Source: Cololabis saira (lineage: Eukaryota > Chordata > Actinopteri > Beloniformes > Belonidae). Taken from it: a stretch of DNA of 64,000 nucleotides. A program made the position numbers and the translations under genes. This document shows, piece by piece, positions 11,884 through 23,780 of this stretch. Within the stretch, counting starts at the first letter, position 1; every line of letters starts with the position of its first letter. A model generated the notes under the pieces. The model was not told where the DNA came from. It ran no database searches and was given only the letters and a program-made list of their open reading frames with translations. The stretch covers positions 7,763,125 through 7,827,124 of the forward strand of contig NC_084599.1 of the NCBI RefSeq assembly GCF_033807715.1, read 5' to 3'.

Positions 11884-12441
11884 GGGTTGCCACCCGTCCC
11901 GTAAAATACAGAATTGTCCTTTATTTGAGAAAAAAATGTTGCGTCCCGTATAGAACTAATACGGGACACGATTTGTACCGTATTTTCATTAACTTTTACA
12001 CCATATTCTAGTTGAATTATTGAAATAAATTCACTTTTACACCATATTCTAGTTGAATTATTGAAATAAATTAACTTTTACACCATATTCTAGTTGAATT
12101 ATTGAAATAAATTAACTTTTACACCATATTCTAGTTGAATTATTGAAATAAATTAACTTTTACACCATATTCTTCACCTGTAGGCTATATTATACATCTT
12201 GGCTGATGTGGACATACAAGCATAGGAGGATATTTCAGTTGCTATTATGGTTGTCTGTCTGTACAGTCATGCTAGTTCAATGCTATTAAAGCACTTTAAA
12301 CTTTAAATCAAAGCATTTAGTTTTTTCATATAAAATAAACACATTTTTATTCAGTTTAGAAGTTTTGGGGCTTTTTTTTTTGGCTCCTGCGCTGCTGAAA
12401 TCAGGGCGTCCCTTATTTCTTTTTCTGAAAGGTGGCAATCC
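11884..12441. mobile_element. TA-flanked MITE with GGGTTGCCACC ends
   Basis: The left end GGGTTGCCACC and right end GGTGGCAATCC are inverted copies with one mismatch, each flanked by TA (11882-11883 and 12442-12443). The left interior is rich in CCCGTA/TACGGGA words. A TA duplication suggests the Tc1/mariner group, but no coding remnant confirms it. A 41-bp minisatellite occupies the middle. Confidence 0.65.
11992..12173. repeat. 41-bp minisatellite, about 4.4 copies
   Basis: The unit begins ACTTTTACACCATATTCTAG and ends GAAATAAATT plus one variable base. Copies are nearly identical, which implies recent expansion. It lies wholly inside the TA-flanked MITE. Confidence 0.95.
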
Positions 12442-12443
12442 TA

Positions 12444-14799
12444 AGTACAGCCATAAGATGAACACTAGCTGGTCATCGTGCATTTTATTGAATTTAACAA
12501 AAAGGCCATAAAAACATATTTCTAAGCTAGAACTATTGTTTCAGTGTGAAAAAGTTAAACGTGAGGCTGACCGGGCCGGTCGTTTGACAGTCCAGCCTCA
12601 AGCTCCGCTCCAGTTTCACAGATTTTTACGATGAATTGGAAACTGATTGTCTTGGCTGGTTAACAATCCAAACTGCTGTAGTTGCTGGCTGACCCTTCCA
12701 CAACACTGCAGGTTGGACAGCTTTTCTCACAGAACATACATTTTGTGCGTGTCTTCCTTCAAACCAAGGTGGAAGGAGGCGCGGCGCCATTTGTGTGGGC
12801 TTTCTGTCGGGGCGCTCCGTTTTGGATAATCATGCCATTAAGCGGCAGTCAGCCTTATCACACTCTTTGGCAACACCACCCATCATTTTCCAAATCATTT
12901 GTTTTAAAGGTGGGTGTTATTTTGTTGCAATAAATCACACGAGGTGGATATTGTTCCAAACACAGTTTACTTGGCAACTAATGAGATTCTCAATTGCAAC
13001 CTAGGCTGCTAAAATCTTAATAATAACTTGTCTATCCAGCTAGTTTACGTCACTCTAATGGTTGTGAACTCATCAAATTGAATAAGTAGAGACAGGGGTT
13101 GCAAATTAACTTCTGAGAAAAATCTGTATGCACATCATCTACTTTGTATTTTTACGTAGCAATGTTTGATGCATTTGTCCCTGTCAAATAGAGATAAGTA
13201 GATACAATCACGACATAAATGGAGAGCATTGTGTTGATACGGATATCAGGGGGTGAGGGAAGCATCACGATGCAGCCATGTGGCTTATTACATGTGTCAG
13301 AGGGATCATTGTCTTTTCCAAACTAAAATCAGAACAGCAGTGTTTTGAAGCAGATCCACCTTTTGTTTGTGTCCTGACTGCTCTGAAACTTTTATCTGAG
13401 GACTGTTACTCAAGCGACATAAGAGCTAATCATCTGAAGCTGTGCACACCGAGTTGTTTTCCTTTTTTTAAGCCAAGTTTCCTATTAAAGAGGAGAGAGG
13501 TTCTAAGCGTCCCTGTGTTTCATGTCATGTCTGATATCAAAATCCCTTCCTCCGACTGTTCCCGGCGAGTTAATTTTGCGACACCACTGTAGCCGTGCCT
13601 GCGAGCCAGCTCCTCTTAGCTCACAGCCGCTATCACCAAAGACTCTGAATTGAAATATCCTCGGCTTGAAATATTGACTTTAATATCTCATTTGAAAAAT
13701 TCATGTAACCTTTTGATGTTAAATCCATACTCAATTTTGCAGAATGTTATAGGAATATGCAGAAAGGGGATAGGAGGCATTATTATGTTTTCTCAGGGAG
13801 AGAAATTACATTTTATGGTTGTAACACCAACCTCCCCTGTGTTCTCTTTAGTCCACAAGGGGAAAAAAAGACAGGGCCATTAAGGCAAAATGAAAAGAGC
13901 TATTGATTGGGCTCTTATGCCTTTTCTATTTGCCTCATTTCCTAAATGCATGATAATAAGGGCTCAGCCACTGAAACTAACAATACTCCTTAATGAATCA
14001 AACTCTAAAGAGTTAGCCGAAGTTTGCATAATGATTCACAGATGTTTCCATCAGTGGATGATATCCATTTGGTTTGTTGTTTTGTGGATTCATATTCCTT
14101 TTACCAAATACACGATCATCTCCTTATAGCGTTATAATGCAATCAAGACATGATGGTTTCTGCCCGGAAAAGTGCAGCGCTTGTCATCGTAGATGTCGAG
14201 GGTGAGCCGTTTTCATTTATTTATTTATCATTTATTTTTTTCATTATTTTTTTTTAAGGTTATCATATTAGAATAATGTTCCCATTGATGGATTGGAGCT
14301 ATTAATCGGCAAATAGGACACAATAAGTTCTAACAAGTGCAGAAAAACATGCTTTTAGCTAATGGAGCTAGTCTTTTAATAGAGAGAAGGGCATGAGAGC
14401 ATTACAAAGGGGAAGGGTGAGAAATGAAAAGACAAGTCATTTTCAAATCCACAGTTTGCAAGTCGGGTTCTCCCAGTGCACAAAAATATTGGATATACAA
14501 AGCTTCTTTGTTTTCTTCTTCTAACCTCCTGATGTACATCAGTCCTGTGGGTTGGAGAGTTTATTTTGCTCTGCCCACCACAGGCGTGTACATTTACGGT
14601 GTGGATGCTAAAGCAGGTAAGCTACTAATGTCTGGGTCCCTGCATCACTGGTGGGAGTGCAACACAAGTCACCTGAGCAGAAACGGTCCCGCGCCACCTC
14701 TTAATTCCTACCACATGTTTTAATTGGCCTTTTTTTCATTTGTGGCTGAGAGCTCGGTGTTTCAAAAAGCAAACACACTTTCAGATTTTTGTATATTCC
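12444..14799. other. Repeat-poor stretch, possible regulatory DNA at 13860-14420
   Basis: No repeat ends or coding motifs were found. The part from about 13860 to 14420 is AT-rich, free of dispersed repeats and has many ATTA/TAAT words. That appearance would suit a conserved non-coding element, but composition alone cannot show it. Confidence 0.3.
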
Positions 14800-14803
14800 T
14801 TAA

Positions 14804-15304
14804 AGGGGACCTATTATGGCATCTAATACCTATTTTAAACAGGCCTTGAATATCTTAAAAACAAGCTTTTGATTGTTTTTGCTCAATAAATTAGAAATTC
14901 AGCCTCTAAACCATGTCTTTATCTTCCCATTCTCTAACCTCATTATCTATGCTGGATTCTGAGTGGGCGGGGCTATGATAATGAGGCTCTGTGCTGATTG
15001 GCTGCCTGAATGACGCGATACACCGCTACGAAAAAATGGCGGAAGCTCCGGCCGGCGGCGTTGTTGTTGTTGTTCCGGCCAGAGTTAGTTGTGGGCGTGA
15101 TTCCACGCATCGCGCCCGTCGTTACGTAACGACGGGCGCAGAATCTTATTGGCTCGTAGATCCACATCACACTGGATGGCTCATCCGGGCGGCTGAACAG
15201 ACACTGCAGAATTCGGTTGCTTTCCTCCTTCTCTGAGTTGGCAGACTGAGGGGAGACCACTTTATATATGTTAAAGCAAGAAAAAACGTGTTTTTCATAA
15301 TAGG
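14804..15304 (+). mobile_element. AGGGGACC/TTAA element, copy B
   Basis: The left end is TTAA (14800-14803) followed by AGGGGACCTATTATGGC. The right side reads GGGAGACCACTTTATATATG and then CATAATAGG directly joined to TTAA (15305-15308), so the last 6-7 bases of the right terminus are missing. The interior includes the shared segments AAAACAAGCTTTTGATTG and GAGTGGGCGGGGCTATGATA, a CCGGCCGGCGG region and a short GTT run. No transposase was seen. Confidence 0.8.
15112..15139. other. Perfect 28-bp palindrome inside copy B
   Basis: The two halves meet at GTTACGTAAC (15121-15130), with arms of GCGCCCGTC and GACGGGCGC. Other copies carry only the central TTACGTAA part, so the GC-rich arms are specific to this copy. 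Confidence 0.9.
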
Positions 15305-15308
15305 TTAA

Positions 15309-17485
15309 GTTCTGTTCATTTTGAACTTTGGATGCTAGTGATCTTTTCTGACATCAATATTGATCTTTTTTTTCTCATTTACCTTACCAATTTCTCTAAA
15401 CTGGAGGGCCAATGTAAGCTTTATGTACTAATAGTCACTGACTTCATCATCATTTAACATTTGTTTATGCGCCATCTAAGAATACACATAACCCAGCTTA
15501 GAGACATGTAGCATATAGCAATACTAGCAATGACTCACTTATCCAATATTTAGCATTTAATTAATCATTAACCTTCTATACCAGCTTCCATGGCAACATT
15601 TGACAGCAGATTTCCCTACCTGGACAATAAAGAAAACTTCCTATGAAATGAATGAATGTTTACTAAATGACTAAATAAGCATCCTCAGTGCAAAGGCTGA
15701 TGGGATACAGGTGTTACAGGTCACCTGTCCATCACAGCACGCTGTGTTTCAATGAAACCCCATAATTCACGTCTAACTGTGAAGCCATGCAACAGTTTTT
15801 CTTTCCTTTTTCTTAAGATTAATACAGGAAACAGCTTCTTCGCTGTGATTTTGTTCTGCTACACCATTTCCCAGACATGAGGTATGGGCCATTCAGCCAG
15901 TTGCAATTTGAGATTTATGCTACCAGTTGTTTCTGCATCCTACAAACTGGAACTTCAAAAATATAATACTATTTTTTATTCCTATGTCAGAAACCTCCCA
16001 GTCTGGAGGATCAGAGAGGATGTATTGTGGATGAAACAGGACGTAGCTTGGAAAGCTCGTTTACTTTGTCTCTACATTCTCTTAATGGCAGAATGTCCAG
16101 ATTAATCATTGTGTCACATTATGGATGCGTCACCTGGATCCAGTTGGATGTAAAAGTGGCACAATGCGCCCAGTCATCCCCTGATCTCCTTCCTCTTTGA
16201 AGGCCGACAAAAAATAAAACCCTAGTTCTTGAGCTGATGTTTCGTGCCTCCCTTGTGGGCCGGTAACATTGAAGAGGGTGATCACTAGGACTCGCTGTTG
16301 CTACAACATTGTCTTTCTAAGATAATGGAAATAATACAATTCCTGCCGAATATTATATATCATTTTTTTCCTAATAGATTCCTCTAATCTTGCACAAATG
16401 TTACGCATGAAACGTTTCACACCAGCGGTTCCCTTCACATCAACACCTCTATAAAACTGAGGTGACAAATATGTCGGTGAACTGCGCAGGGCCACAGTGT
16501 AGATCTGTAATAATGCACATTAATTTAAGACTGGTACAAAACCTGGGCAAGTGGTGCTGGTCTGCCCTAGTTTAAGGTTATTTAACTCTCCTCTGACGAC
16601 TGCAGAAGCATGCCAAATTACCAAAGGTCTTTTTATCAGTTTGATGTCTACTGAGACAGTGATGCCAGGTGACTTATTTACATCTCTAATGTGAAAAAGT
16701 TAAGCAATGTGTGTCCAAAGAGCATATCTAAGCATGAAAGCTTTGATCCGAAACACAGTGACATCGCTAACTACGATGTGAGCTGTGGTATCTGCAGAAC
16801 TGCGTCAGCTGATTAGCTTTGGCTGTTTGGTTTTACGTTACCCCGGGCTTCATGTTTGCATAATGAGGATTCAGAGTCAGATCAGCGTGTTGTCGAGTGA
16901 AGCGCACAGAGGTGAAAGTGAGGCGGCTTCTTGAAACCAGTCTTGAAAATGTGTGACGTTTGCTTGAAGAGGAACCGCTTGACTCTTTTTAAATGCTGAG
17001 TAAATAAACACCCCACTCAGGGTGTTTATTGTGACACTCAGTGAAATGTTGTAAAAACTCCTTATTTTGGACCAAAAGACTTGCTGTTCTGGAAAAGTTT
17101 GTTTATGTTTTCTCAGCAACTAATGTTTCTTAGATTGTATATCTGCCATGATTCAGTGGAAATGTTTAGAAGAACGGTGTTAATGTGGGCACATGTTTTA
17201 ACTGAGGTTAACTGGAGGACTCACTCAACAGACGCACAGAAGTGTTCCCATGCAACAAACCAGGGAGCTGAATAAATGCCACTATGAAGTTAATTTTATT
17301 TAACTTTGAAAGGCTATTTTCAGAATTTAGTGTCATGAAAATATAACCCATTCGTTCATAGAAATTCATTAATTACCATTACAGGTTTGATTATGCTTTA
17401 CAATGAATAAATCGACCATGGAAGCATTTTATTCGTGACATTTTTGCAGCTAAAACAAACTTTAGGGATGCTATATCCATCACAA
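15309..17485. other. Unassigned sequence, possible old LINE tail near 15600-15660
   Basis: At about 15620-15657, GGACAATAAAGAAAACTTCC is followed by ATGAATGAATG, which resembles the 3' end of an L2-type LINE. The rest shows no recognised repeat, and the small open frames have no known motif. Confidence 0.35.
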
Positions 17486-17735
17486 TTAAAGCTGCAAGCA
17501 GCGATGAACGGGCCCTCGCACTCATGGCCCCATAAGCATATCAGAAATGACACCACCCACGACTTCCTATGTCAAACCATTCAAAAGTTATGCCAGAAAA
17601 TAGGGACTATCAAATATTGACCAATCAGAAGAAGGGGCGGGGCTAATTCAGGCCAATGAAGGTCAAGTACTCAAAACCGAGTCCGATGACACCACCCACG
17701 AGTCTTTATGTCAAACCATTCAATGATGTTGTTGC
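17486..17735. repeat. Dispersed repeat starting TTAAAGCTGCAAGCAGCG
   Basis: After TTAA (17486-17489) the sequence has a small hairpin GCTGCAAGCAGC and then GATGAACGGGCCCTCGCAC, a wording I remember from fish genomes. A segment starting ATGACACCACCCACGA and ending ATGTCAAACCATTCAA appears twice, about 141 bp apart. No right terminus could be set, so the superfamily is unknown. Confidence 0.55.
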
Positions 17736-19096
17736 CATATCCACAATGACAACGGGACTAAATAGTCAGTATTATAAAGCCACTCTATAAAAAACATGAT
17801 AGAGGTGAGCAGCAATGACGTCTGAGTTTGTGCTGCTGTGAAGCTGAAGAGCTCTCCGACAGAAGCCACTGTTATTTAATCAGTGTTGTGTAGAAGATGT
17901 GCAGTGTAAATGTGTTGCAGCTATTGCCCCCGGGGGCTCCAGAGTACCACCCAGCACAAAGCCAGACCTCTTTATCAGTTTGTTCAGTTTCTTTTAGGCA
18001 CTGACTCTGATGCTGCTTCCCCGCCAGATAACTGTGGCTGAGACGGCCCTCCTCACCACAGAGCTATCAAACACATGCAGCATGTGGCTGCAAATGCTTT
18101 AACCAGAAAGGTGCTTGGCTTTGAGTCTCCCTATTTAATCCATCCTGAAAATACAATGGCGGGATTGTATATGTTAACATTTTTTGACCAGCGATTCTAA
18201 TTAGCATGGCCTGAAAGGTTTGCTGAGGGTGATCTCTATCAAGTGTATTTGATCTTTGCAGCAAAACCAAAGGCCTTAGCATTTCTGAGGTCCTTTTGAT
18301 GCGGGAAAAGGTGACACTCTTAGTCTGTCTAAGTGCATCACAAATTCATAGCATCACAGCTTCAGAGGACGTGTCTGAAAAGCCTTCCTGGGACTGACCA
18401 CACGGTCACCTCCAAGTGTAATGTATCCCTGGTAGAGTCTAAAAAACAGGGTATTTGAGAAAAGCAGGGCCAGCTGTAATGTGACTAATAGTGGGCAGAT
18501 TACAGTCCTTTGCTTGCTACAGCAGCTTCATAGCGGGACAGTTTACCCTGCAGTTCTGTTTCGCTGTCTCAGCTTAACTCCATCCTGTATCTGGGGACAG
18601 TCACCTGCAGAGGGGCAGATGGTCTCGTGTCTCCCGCTGGGATGCTCTCTCTATCTCCTGTGCAGCACTGCTGCAGTGCTTTATTTTGCAACATCTTCCA
18701 CGAAATCCCAACAAAGTCGTTCGTTTTTTTGTTGAATTAATTTGAGTAATTTCCAGACGATTTTCATTAATACCACCTATGTCATTTATACGTTTCAAGA
18801 GAAAATGGGCCAACACTCGGAGCAATTAATAGAAATGTTGACCTACTTTAGGAAGTTTCTAAAACTTATTGGACAGCTCAGTTCATGCTACATATACAAC
18901 CCAACAATTAAATCTGCAGGAACTGCTTCACCTCCCCGGTCCCTGCCTTCAACTGCACCCACCTCAAAGTGGATGTATTTCCCACTGCATTGAGGAACAA
19001 CTCTTTAGATTGAAATCAACATAAATTACTAAATTACTAATATTTCTAAAAGGATGGGAGACTATGTAAATTAGAAGCTTGATTTGGCCTATCCCA
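17736..19096. other. No recognisable feature
   Basis: Mixed sequence without recognised repeat ends. Open frames at 18481-18735 and 18742-18993 carry no identifiable domain. Confidence 0.5.
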
Positions 19097-19104
19097 GTAT
19101 TTAT

Positions 19105-19877
19105 TAGGGATGTCCCGATCAGGTTCTTTTGACCCCAATTCAATTCCGAGTCATTTGATTTTGAGTACCTGCCGATACCGATTCCCGATCCGATACTTTC
19201 GCAACGCATTAAAAAGATGAACAAATGTAAAATAAACAGATCCACGTCGTCCCCTATTTTTAATTTAATCTACCTTATTTTACCATTTTGCACTTAAACA
19301 GAGCAGTTCTCTTTGAGGTAGCTTGAACAATCAGGTAATAATGGTACAACTATTAACTAGTAAAAATAGTGAAAATTTAAACATAAATTTGAATTAAAAA
19401 AAAAAAACAGCAGCTCAACTTAAAATACCCAGCAGGCATGTAAACAAATAAGAAAATAAAAGTGCAATAGTGTCGTAAAGTAAGGCAGTAAGGTGCTTTT
19501 TAGACTCTTATATTCTTACTGTCCTTTTCTGGCCTAAAGAATAAAATGTTTGTGTTTGAAGTTTATTTATTTACCTCCGCTGTAACACTGCTGTGCGCAT
19601 GTGCAGATTACCACAAACAAACAACTTTATTGAACTGACTTTACGTGACACGGCCCACACCCTGCACCCTCACCTCTCCCATAGCGTTCTTCATATTAGC
19701 CGCGTTGTTGCGCAAAATTACGTGGACCTGCTGCTTATTGATCCACATTTTTTCCATCATCTGTTTGATGTGCTGATCAAAATAATGAGAATAAAATATA
19801 TATCCGATCCCTGATCGGGATGCAACGTCCGATTGTGATCAAGTCTGAAACAACGTGATCGGATCGGGACATCCCTA
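19105..19877. mobile_element. Non-autonomous hAT element, 773 bp
   Basis: The ends are TAGGGATGTCCCGATC and its inverse GATCGGGACATCCCTA. The flanks are GTATTTAT (19097-19104) and GTATTAAT (19878-19885), an 8-bp duplication with one difference. Sub-terminal CCGATCCGATA-like words repeat near both ends, as expected for transposase binding. The interior is AT-rich with no coding remnant. Confidence 0.85.
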
Positions 19878-20315
19878 GTATTAATGTAAACGCTACTATG
19901 CATTACTCTGAAAGACATTTACGATAACACAACCACAAGAGGATGTGGTATTTATTATTTATGTAATCTAACCAAAGATAACACTGGAACATTGTTCCTT
20001 TTTTTTTCTTGAATAAATATCCAATGTATTGATGTTCAAATGCATCAATAAAGACTCCAGGGACCAATCCGACCACTCTCCACCTGAATTGTGCTGCAGA
20101 GAATTGCACTCTGGATTAAGCTGTCTCTTTTTCAATTGGAATTGTGTTGCAAAAAACAAAAGAAATGAAATATTTCAGTTCAAACAAGAAACCACGTTTA
20201 TAATGATGACTGACAGAAAGTTTCATGAATGGGACATTAGGTTTTAATTGGTCATATTTTATCTGTCATACTTTCTTGACAGAATTTTTTTTTTTCAGTT
20301 CAATTCAATTTTCTT

Positions 20316-20395
20316 TATATGTAATTGTCATTTAGCAGACACTTTTATCCAAAGCGACTTACAACTGAATCACACACCATGGAGCGATTAGGGTT
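20316..20395 (+). repeat. Widely dispersed fish core motif inserted in copy 1
   Basis: CATTTAGCAGACACTTTTAT followed by CCAAAGCGACTTACAA is a motif I remember as very common in teleost genomes, probably a retroposon tail. It interrupts the TTTATAT...ATATAATGTC part of the surrounding repeat, which is continuous in the copies at 24107 and 44108. It is therefore a separate, small insertion. Confidence 0.6.
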
Positions 20396-20443
20396 TATAT
20401 AATGTCTATTACAAGTTGTCTCTAGGATCTTTCCAGAGACCAG

Positions 20444-21702
20444 GGGCCTGTACTACGAAGCGGGATTTGGGGTTAGCGAGGTAACTTCAGGTTTAACCCT
20501 GGGTTTTCAGGACTACGACGGTGGTTCACTTCTTAGCGGGGCACATCGCCATGGTAACTTATGCTGAACCGCTAACCTGCTCCGGAGCAGGTTATGTTCG
20601 AGATACAGATCGCCGGGTGTAAAAGCACCGCCCACTGACCAATCAGCTCTCTTGGAAAATGACATGCCCTTTCGAAGCGGATCGTGAGAGGATCCCTCCG
20701 AAGAGAACGCGTATTCAGGGACCACCAAAACCCCTTTGCTTTCCCTGAAGAGTACCTGTATGAACGATCCAAAAAAAAAAGGAAAAAAAGAAAAAAGAGG
20801 TGGAGGAGAAAATAACAAATAAATCAATCAATGAATAAATAAAACAAATCATCACCCAAAATCCGATGTACAGTCAATCCAAAACTAATACCAATTAAAT
20901 AAATAAATCAAGAAGAAATGAAAAAGAAGATGCATTTGTAAGGGGATAGCAAAAAAGGGATTTTCAATTTCGTCCCTCGAACATTCTGAGAAGTCACTTT
21001 AAAATACTAAATACCCCCCTCCTGAAAAAATAAAAAATTAAATAAAATAAATAAAAAAACCCAATTCTTTGGTACAGCATCAGCACAAGTTATCGGTCAA
21101 CAACAATAGTTATAGAACCAATATATACAGACTGTCTCAGAAAATTAGAATATTGTGATTTTCTGTAATGCAAACACAAAAACAAAAAAAATGTCATACA
21201 TTCTGGATTCATTACAAATCAACTGAAATATTGCAAGCCTTTTATTATTTTAATATTGCTGATCATGGTTTACAGTTTAAGATTAAGATTCCCAGAATAT
21301 TCAAATATATGTTTATATCCCTATGAATTTACGCATTTATACAGTCAGCGATCTTTTGCCAGCTGTCTTTCCTGCATTTTGCAGCTGCAACTGTGTTGCT
21401 TTTTGCCTGTATTATATGCCTATACTCATCATATTTCCGTAAAATTATTGTTTGCTCTTCGCTACTGAAATAAGCGGCTCTGACAGCGGACTTCTCCATG
21501 CTTGCGATTGGTCATGCGCTGAAAACACTGCCCCTTTTATGTGCACGCGCTCATATCCAGATTGGAGAAACCTGGGTTGATATACCGAGTTGATAACCAC
21601 CGTCGTGTGACCGCTTAGCGTGATTGCAATTGTCCCGCTTAGTGAATCTGGATAAGGAAAAGATATCCTGGATATGTTGAACTTGCTTCGTAGTACAGGC
21701 CC
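20444..21702. mobile_element. Harbinger element with CAG target duplication, 1,259 bp
   Basis: The terminal inverted repeats are GGGCCTGTACTACGAAGC and GCTTCGTAGTACAGGCCC. The 3-bp duplication is CAG (20441-20443 and 21703-21705), and the uninterrupted target is visible in the related repeat at about 24190-24215. A degraded transposase N-terminal segment at 20660-20770 supports the PIF/Harbinger assignment. Near 21128 there is a further repeat-like motif, CAGAAAATTAGAATATTGTG, probably another nested insertion. The element cannot be autonomous. Confidence 0.85.
20660..20770 (+). pseudogene. Harbinger transposase N-terminal remnant
   Basis: One frame (in phase with 20687) reads about 36 codons ending in RVFRDHQNPFAFPEEYLYER, a hallmark of the N-terminal part of fish PIF/Harbinger transposases, just before the DDE nuclease domain. 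The frame then runs into an A-rich tract and the catalytic region is absent. It is on the plus strand of the surrounding element. The family statement rests on memory of Harbinger proteins; the residues are read directly. Confidence 0.7.
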
Positions 21703-22564
21703 CAGAACATAAACCCCCGAGCAATTATTACATAAACATAACATAAACAACAGCAGGTAAAAAGTCCCTTAGTGGGAGAAAAACCTTAAGTCAAACAGTG
21801 GCAAGGAAAACTCCTCTTTAGGAGGGAAGAAACCTTGAGCAGGACCTGGATCATAAGGGGGTAGAAACCTGGACCAGGACCTGGATCATAAGGGGGTAGA
21901 AACCTGGACCAGGACCTGGATCATAAGTGGGGACCCTCCTGCCGGAGACCAGCTGGGCAGAGCAGGAAAATGGAGATAAGAAAGAGAGAATGAAGAACAG
22001 AGAAAGGAGAGACACAGAAACAATGTTTGTGTTTCCTGAGAAAGATTCATTGTACATTTTGTGAACTTAATCTTTAAATGCTATTTATCATGCCTGAAAA
22101 TAACATCGGGAGTTATTTATTCAATTCAATCTAGCTTCATGTGAATATGACAAATATCATATCAGAGCACTTCAACAATACCGTTCAACCCGTTCCAAAT
22201 TAGTCCAATTAATACAAAACCAATAAAATATCAATAATAATTGTTGCTTCTTTTTAGCTTAACATTAATTTCTGCTTTTTTTCACGTTTCAATGCATTTC
22301 AATGCATTCAATGCATTAAAATGTTTTTACGTAAATCACTTTGAATTGTACATGAAATGTGTGATACAAATAAACTTGCCTTGCTTAGAAATTGGAACTG
22401 CAAGTAAACCTGCTGTCTGAGCACAAAGTGCTCTGCCTGGAAAATATGGAACAATGAGTACCTAATGATGTGACGGAGCTCGGTCATTAAGAGCTTCATG
22501 TGAGGAGAAGAAATTTAAATTCTGTTCTGGATTTTAGACAATGAAGAGAAGCTCAACTGGAGAA

Positions 22565-22765
22565 ATGTGATCTCTCCTGCCAGTTCTCGCCTGAACCCTG
22601 GCTGCAGCATTTGGGAGGAGCTGGAGGTTTTTTTAAGAGGACTTTTAGGACAGCACAATAATAAAGAATTACAAAGGTCCAATCTTGAAGTAACAAACGC
22701 ATGGATCCATTTTTCTGCATCACTCTGGGACAGAATTTTTCTAATTTTAGTAATATTATTGCAGC
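22565..22765 (-). pseudogene. L2-clade LINE reverse transcriptase, C-terminal fragment
   Basis: On the minus strand one frame reads KIRKILSQSDAEKWIHAFVT, then SRLDLCNSLL, and after frameshifts words matching LQ-NAAARV-RTG. These are the conserved C-terminal words of L2-clade reverse transcriptases, which normally read SRLDYCNSLLSG and IQNAAARV. Several frameshifts and substitutions show it is dead. The adjoining, more N-terminal words lie at 24910-25065, so an originally continuous gene has been split by about 2.1 kb of younger sequence. Confidence 0.75.
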
Positions 22766-22859
22766 ACCCACACAGCCACTCATACTTGAGGATGGTGGGT
22801 GCTTGGGTTCGGTTTAGTTACAGGTGGATACCACGAAGGTGCACCTAATAAGTTTCCTC

Positions 22860-23776
22860 AACCAGTAACACAATAATATCCTAATTAAAATAAATGAGAT
22901 CCAGAGATCATGTAACATTTTGCCAAAACTTAGGTAAAGGCCTCATTAATTAATTTGTTAAATGAAATCAATGTGTTTGTTTTCAAATAAACCCTCAAAA
23001 TTGACATCAACTGTTCCCTTTTTGTTTAATTGAATTCCTTTTCTTCTTTCACAGAAACTACTACATTTTATTTGTTTACTCTATTCACAACGTATCCCTT
23101 TCAGATGAAATCAAAACATTCCCTCCCACGTAGCTCTTACTCAGGCACTGCACTGGTGACGTACACGACAAACAGCCGCCATAACCAGCACGCTAACGGT
23201 AGCTAACTGTAGCCTCTGGAAACGTTTCTCACGGTCGGGCTCCTCACACCGTTAAGTCTACTCACGGTACCAACGCTTCACAAAAAATACGTTTCAGGCC
23301 TGTTGGTTCTTGCAAAACGTTGAGAATGTTGAAATACTCCGTCCAGATCCCGGTTATGATGTGGTGGTCGAACCGCAGCTCTGCCGCGCTCACGCCTGTC
23401 CTGGCTAGCTCTGGCTCGGCCGCCTCCCATCACAACTCCCGCTCCTTCACTCCTGCTCCGACCAAACGGGTCTCCGTCCGTGAATCTTGCTCACAGTCAA
23501 ACGTTTCACAAACGTGTATGTCCGTGGTCCTCTTCTCTGAGCTTCCCAGCTCTGTAGGCTCCGGAATATTTTACCGTCTCTTTGGCTTAACAACCCCAAA
23601 GTACATCGACGCCCCAAGCAGATCCGGCGGGAAGACCGAGAAAATCCCAAAGAGCTGCACTTTTCAGAGTTTTAATGTTTTTTTTTCCCCACAAGGTCAC
23701 ATGTACCCCCTTTCCATGCTTAGGTAGCCAATCACAATTAATATAACAGGGTGAATATCAATTGAATTCAATTGAA
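22860..23776. other. Unassigned insert between the two L2 fragments
   Basis: The left part is AT-rich. Positions 23130-23700 are notably GC-rich, with a 135-codon plus-strand frame (23320-23727) that shows no domain. It could belong to an unrecognised transposon inserted in the L2 copy, but no inverted ends were found. Confidence 0.35.
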
Positions 23777-23780
23777 TTAA

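Larger units (their letters stand above)
20299..22025 (+). repeat. TTGTCTCTAGG dispersed repeat, copy 1, split by a Harbinger element
   Basis: It begins with TTCAGTTCAATTCAATTTTC, then TTGTCTCTAGGATCTTTCCA, is interrupted at 20441-21702, and resumes with AGAACATAAACCCCCGAG. Later parts have CAGGTAAAAAGTCCC, GGAGGGAAGAAACCTTGAGC and an AGAGAAAGGAGAGAC end. The stretch 21843-21925 contains extra tandem copies of a segment with AGGACCTGGATCATAAG that copy 2 (24107-24470) has once. The mobilising family is not known to me. Confidence 0.75.

Noticed and set aside
11992..12173. Direct repeats that might suggest a CRISPR-like array
   Set aside because: The 41-bp units are contiguous with no spacers, and the genome is eukaryotic. 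It is a minisatellite.
23320..23727. Host exon candidate
   Set aside because: No domain and no splice-site pattern, and it lies between two halves of an interrupted LINE. Kept only as an unexplained segment.
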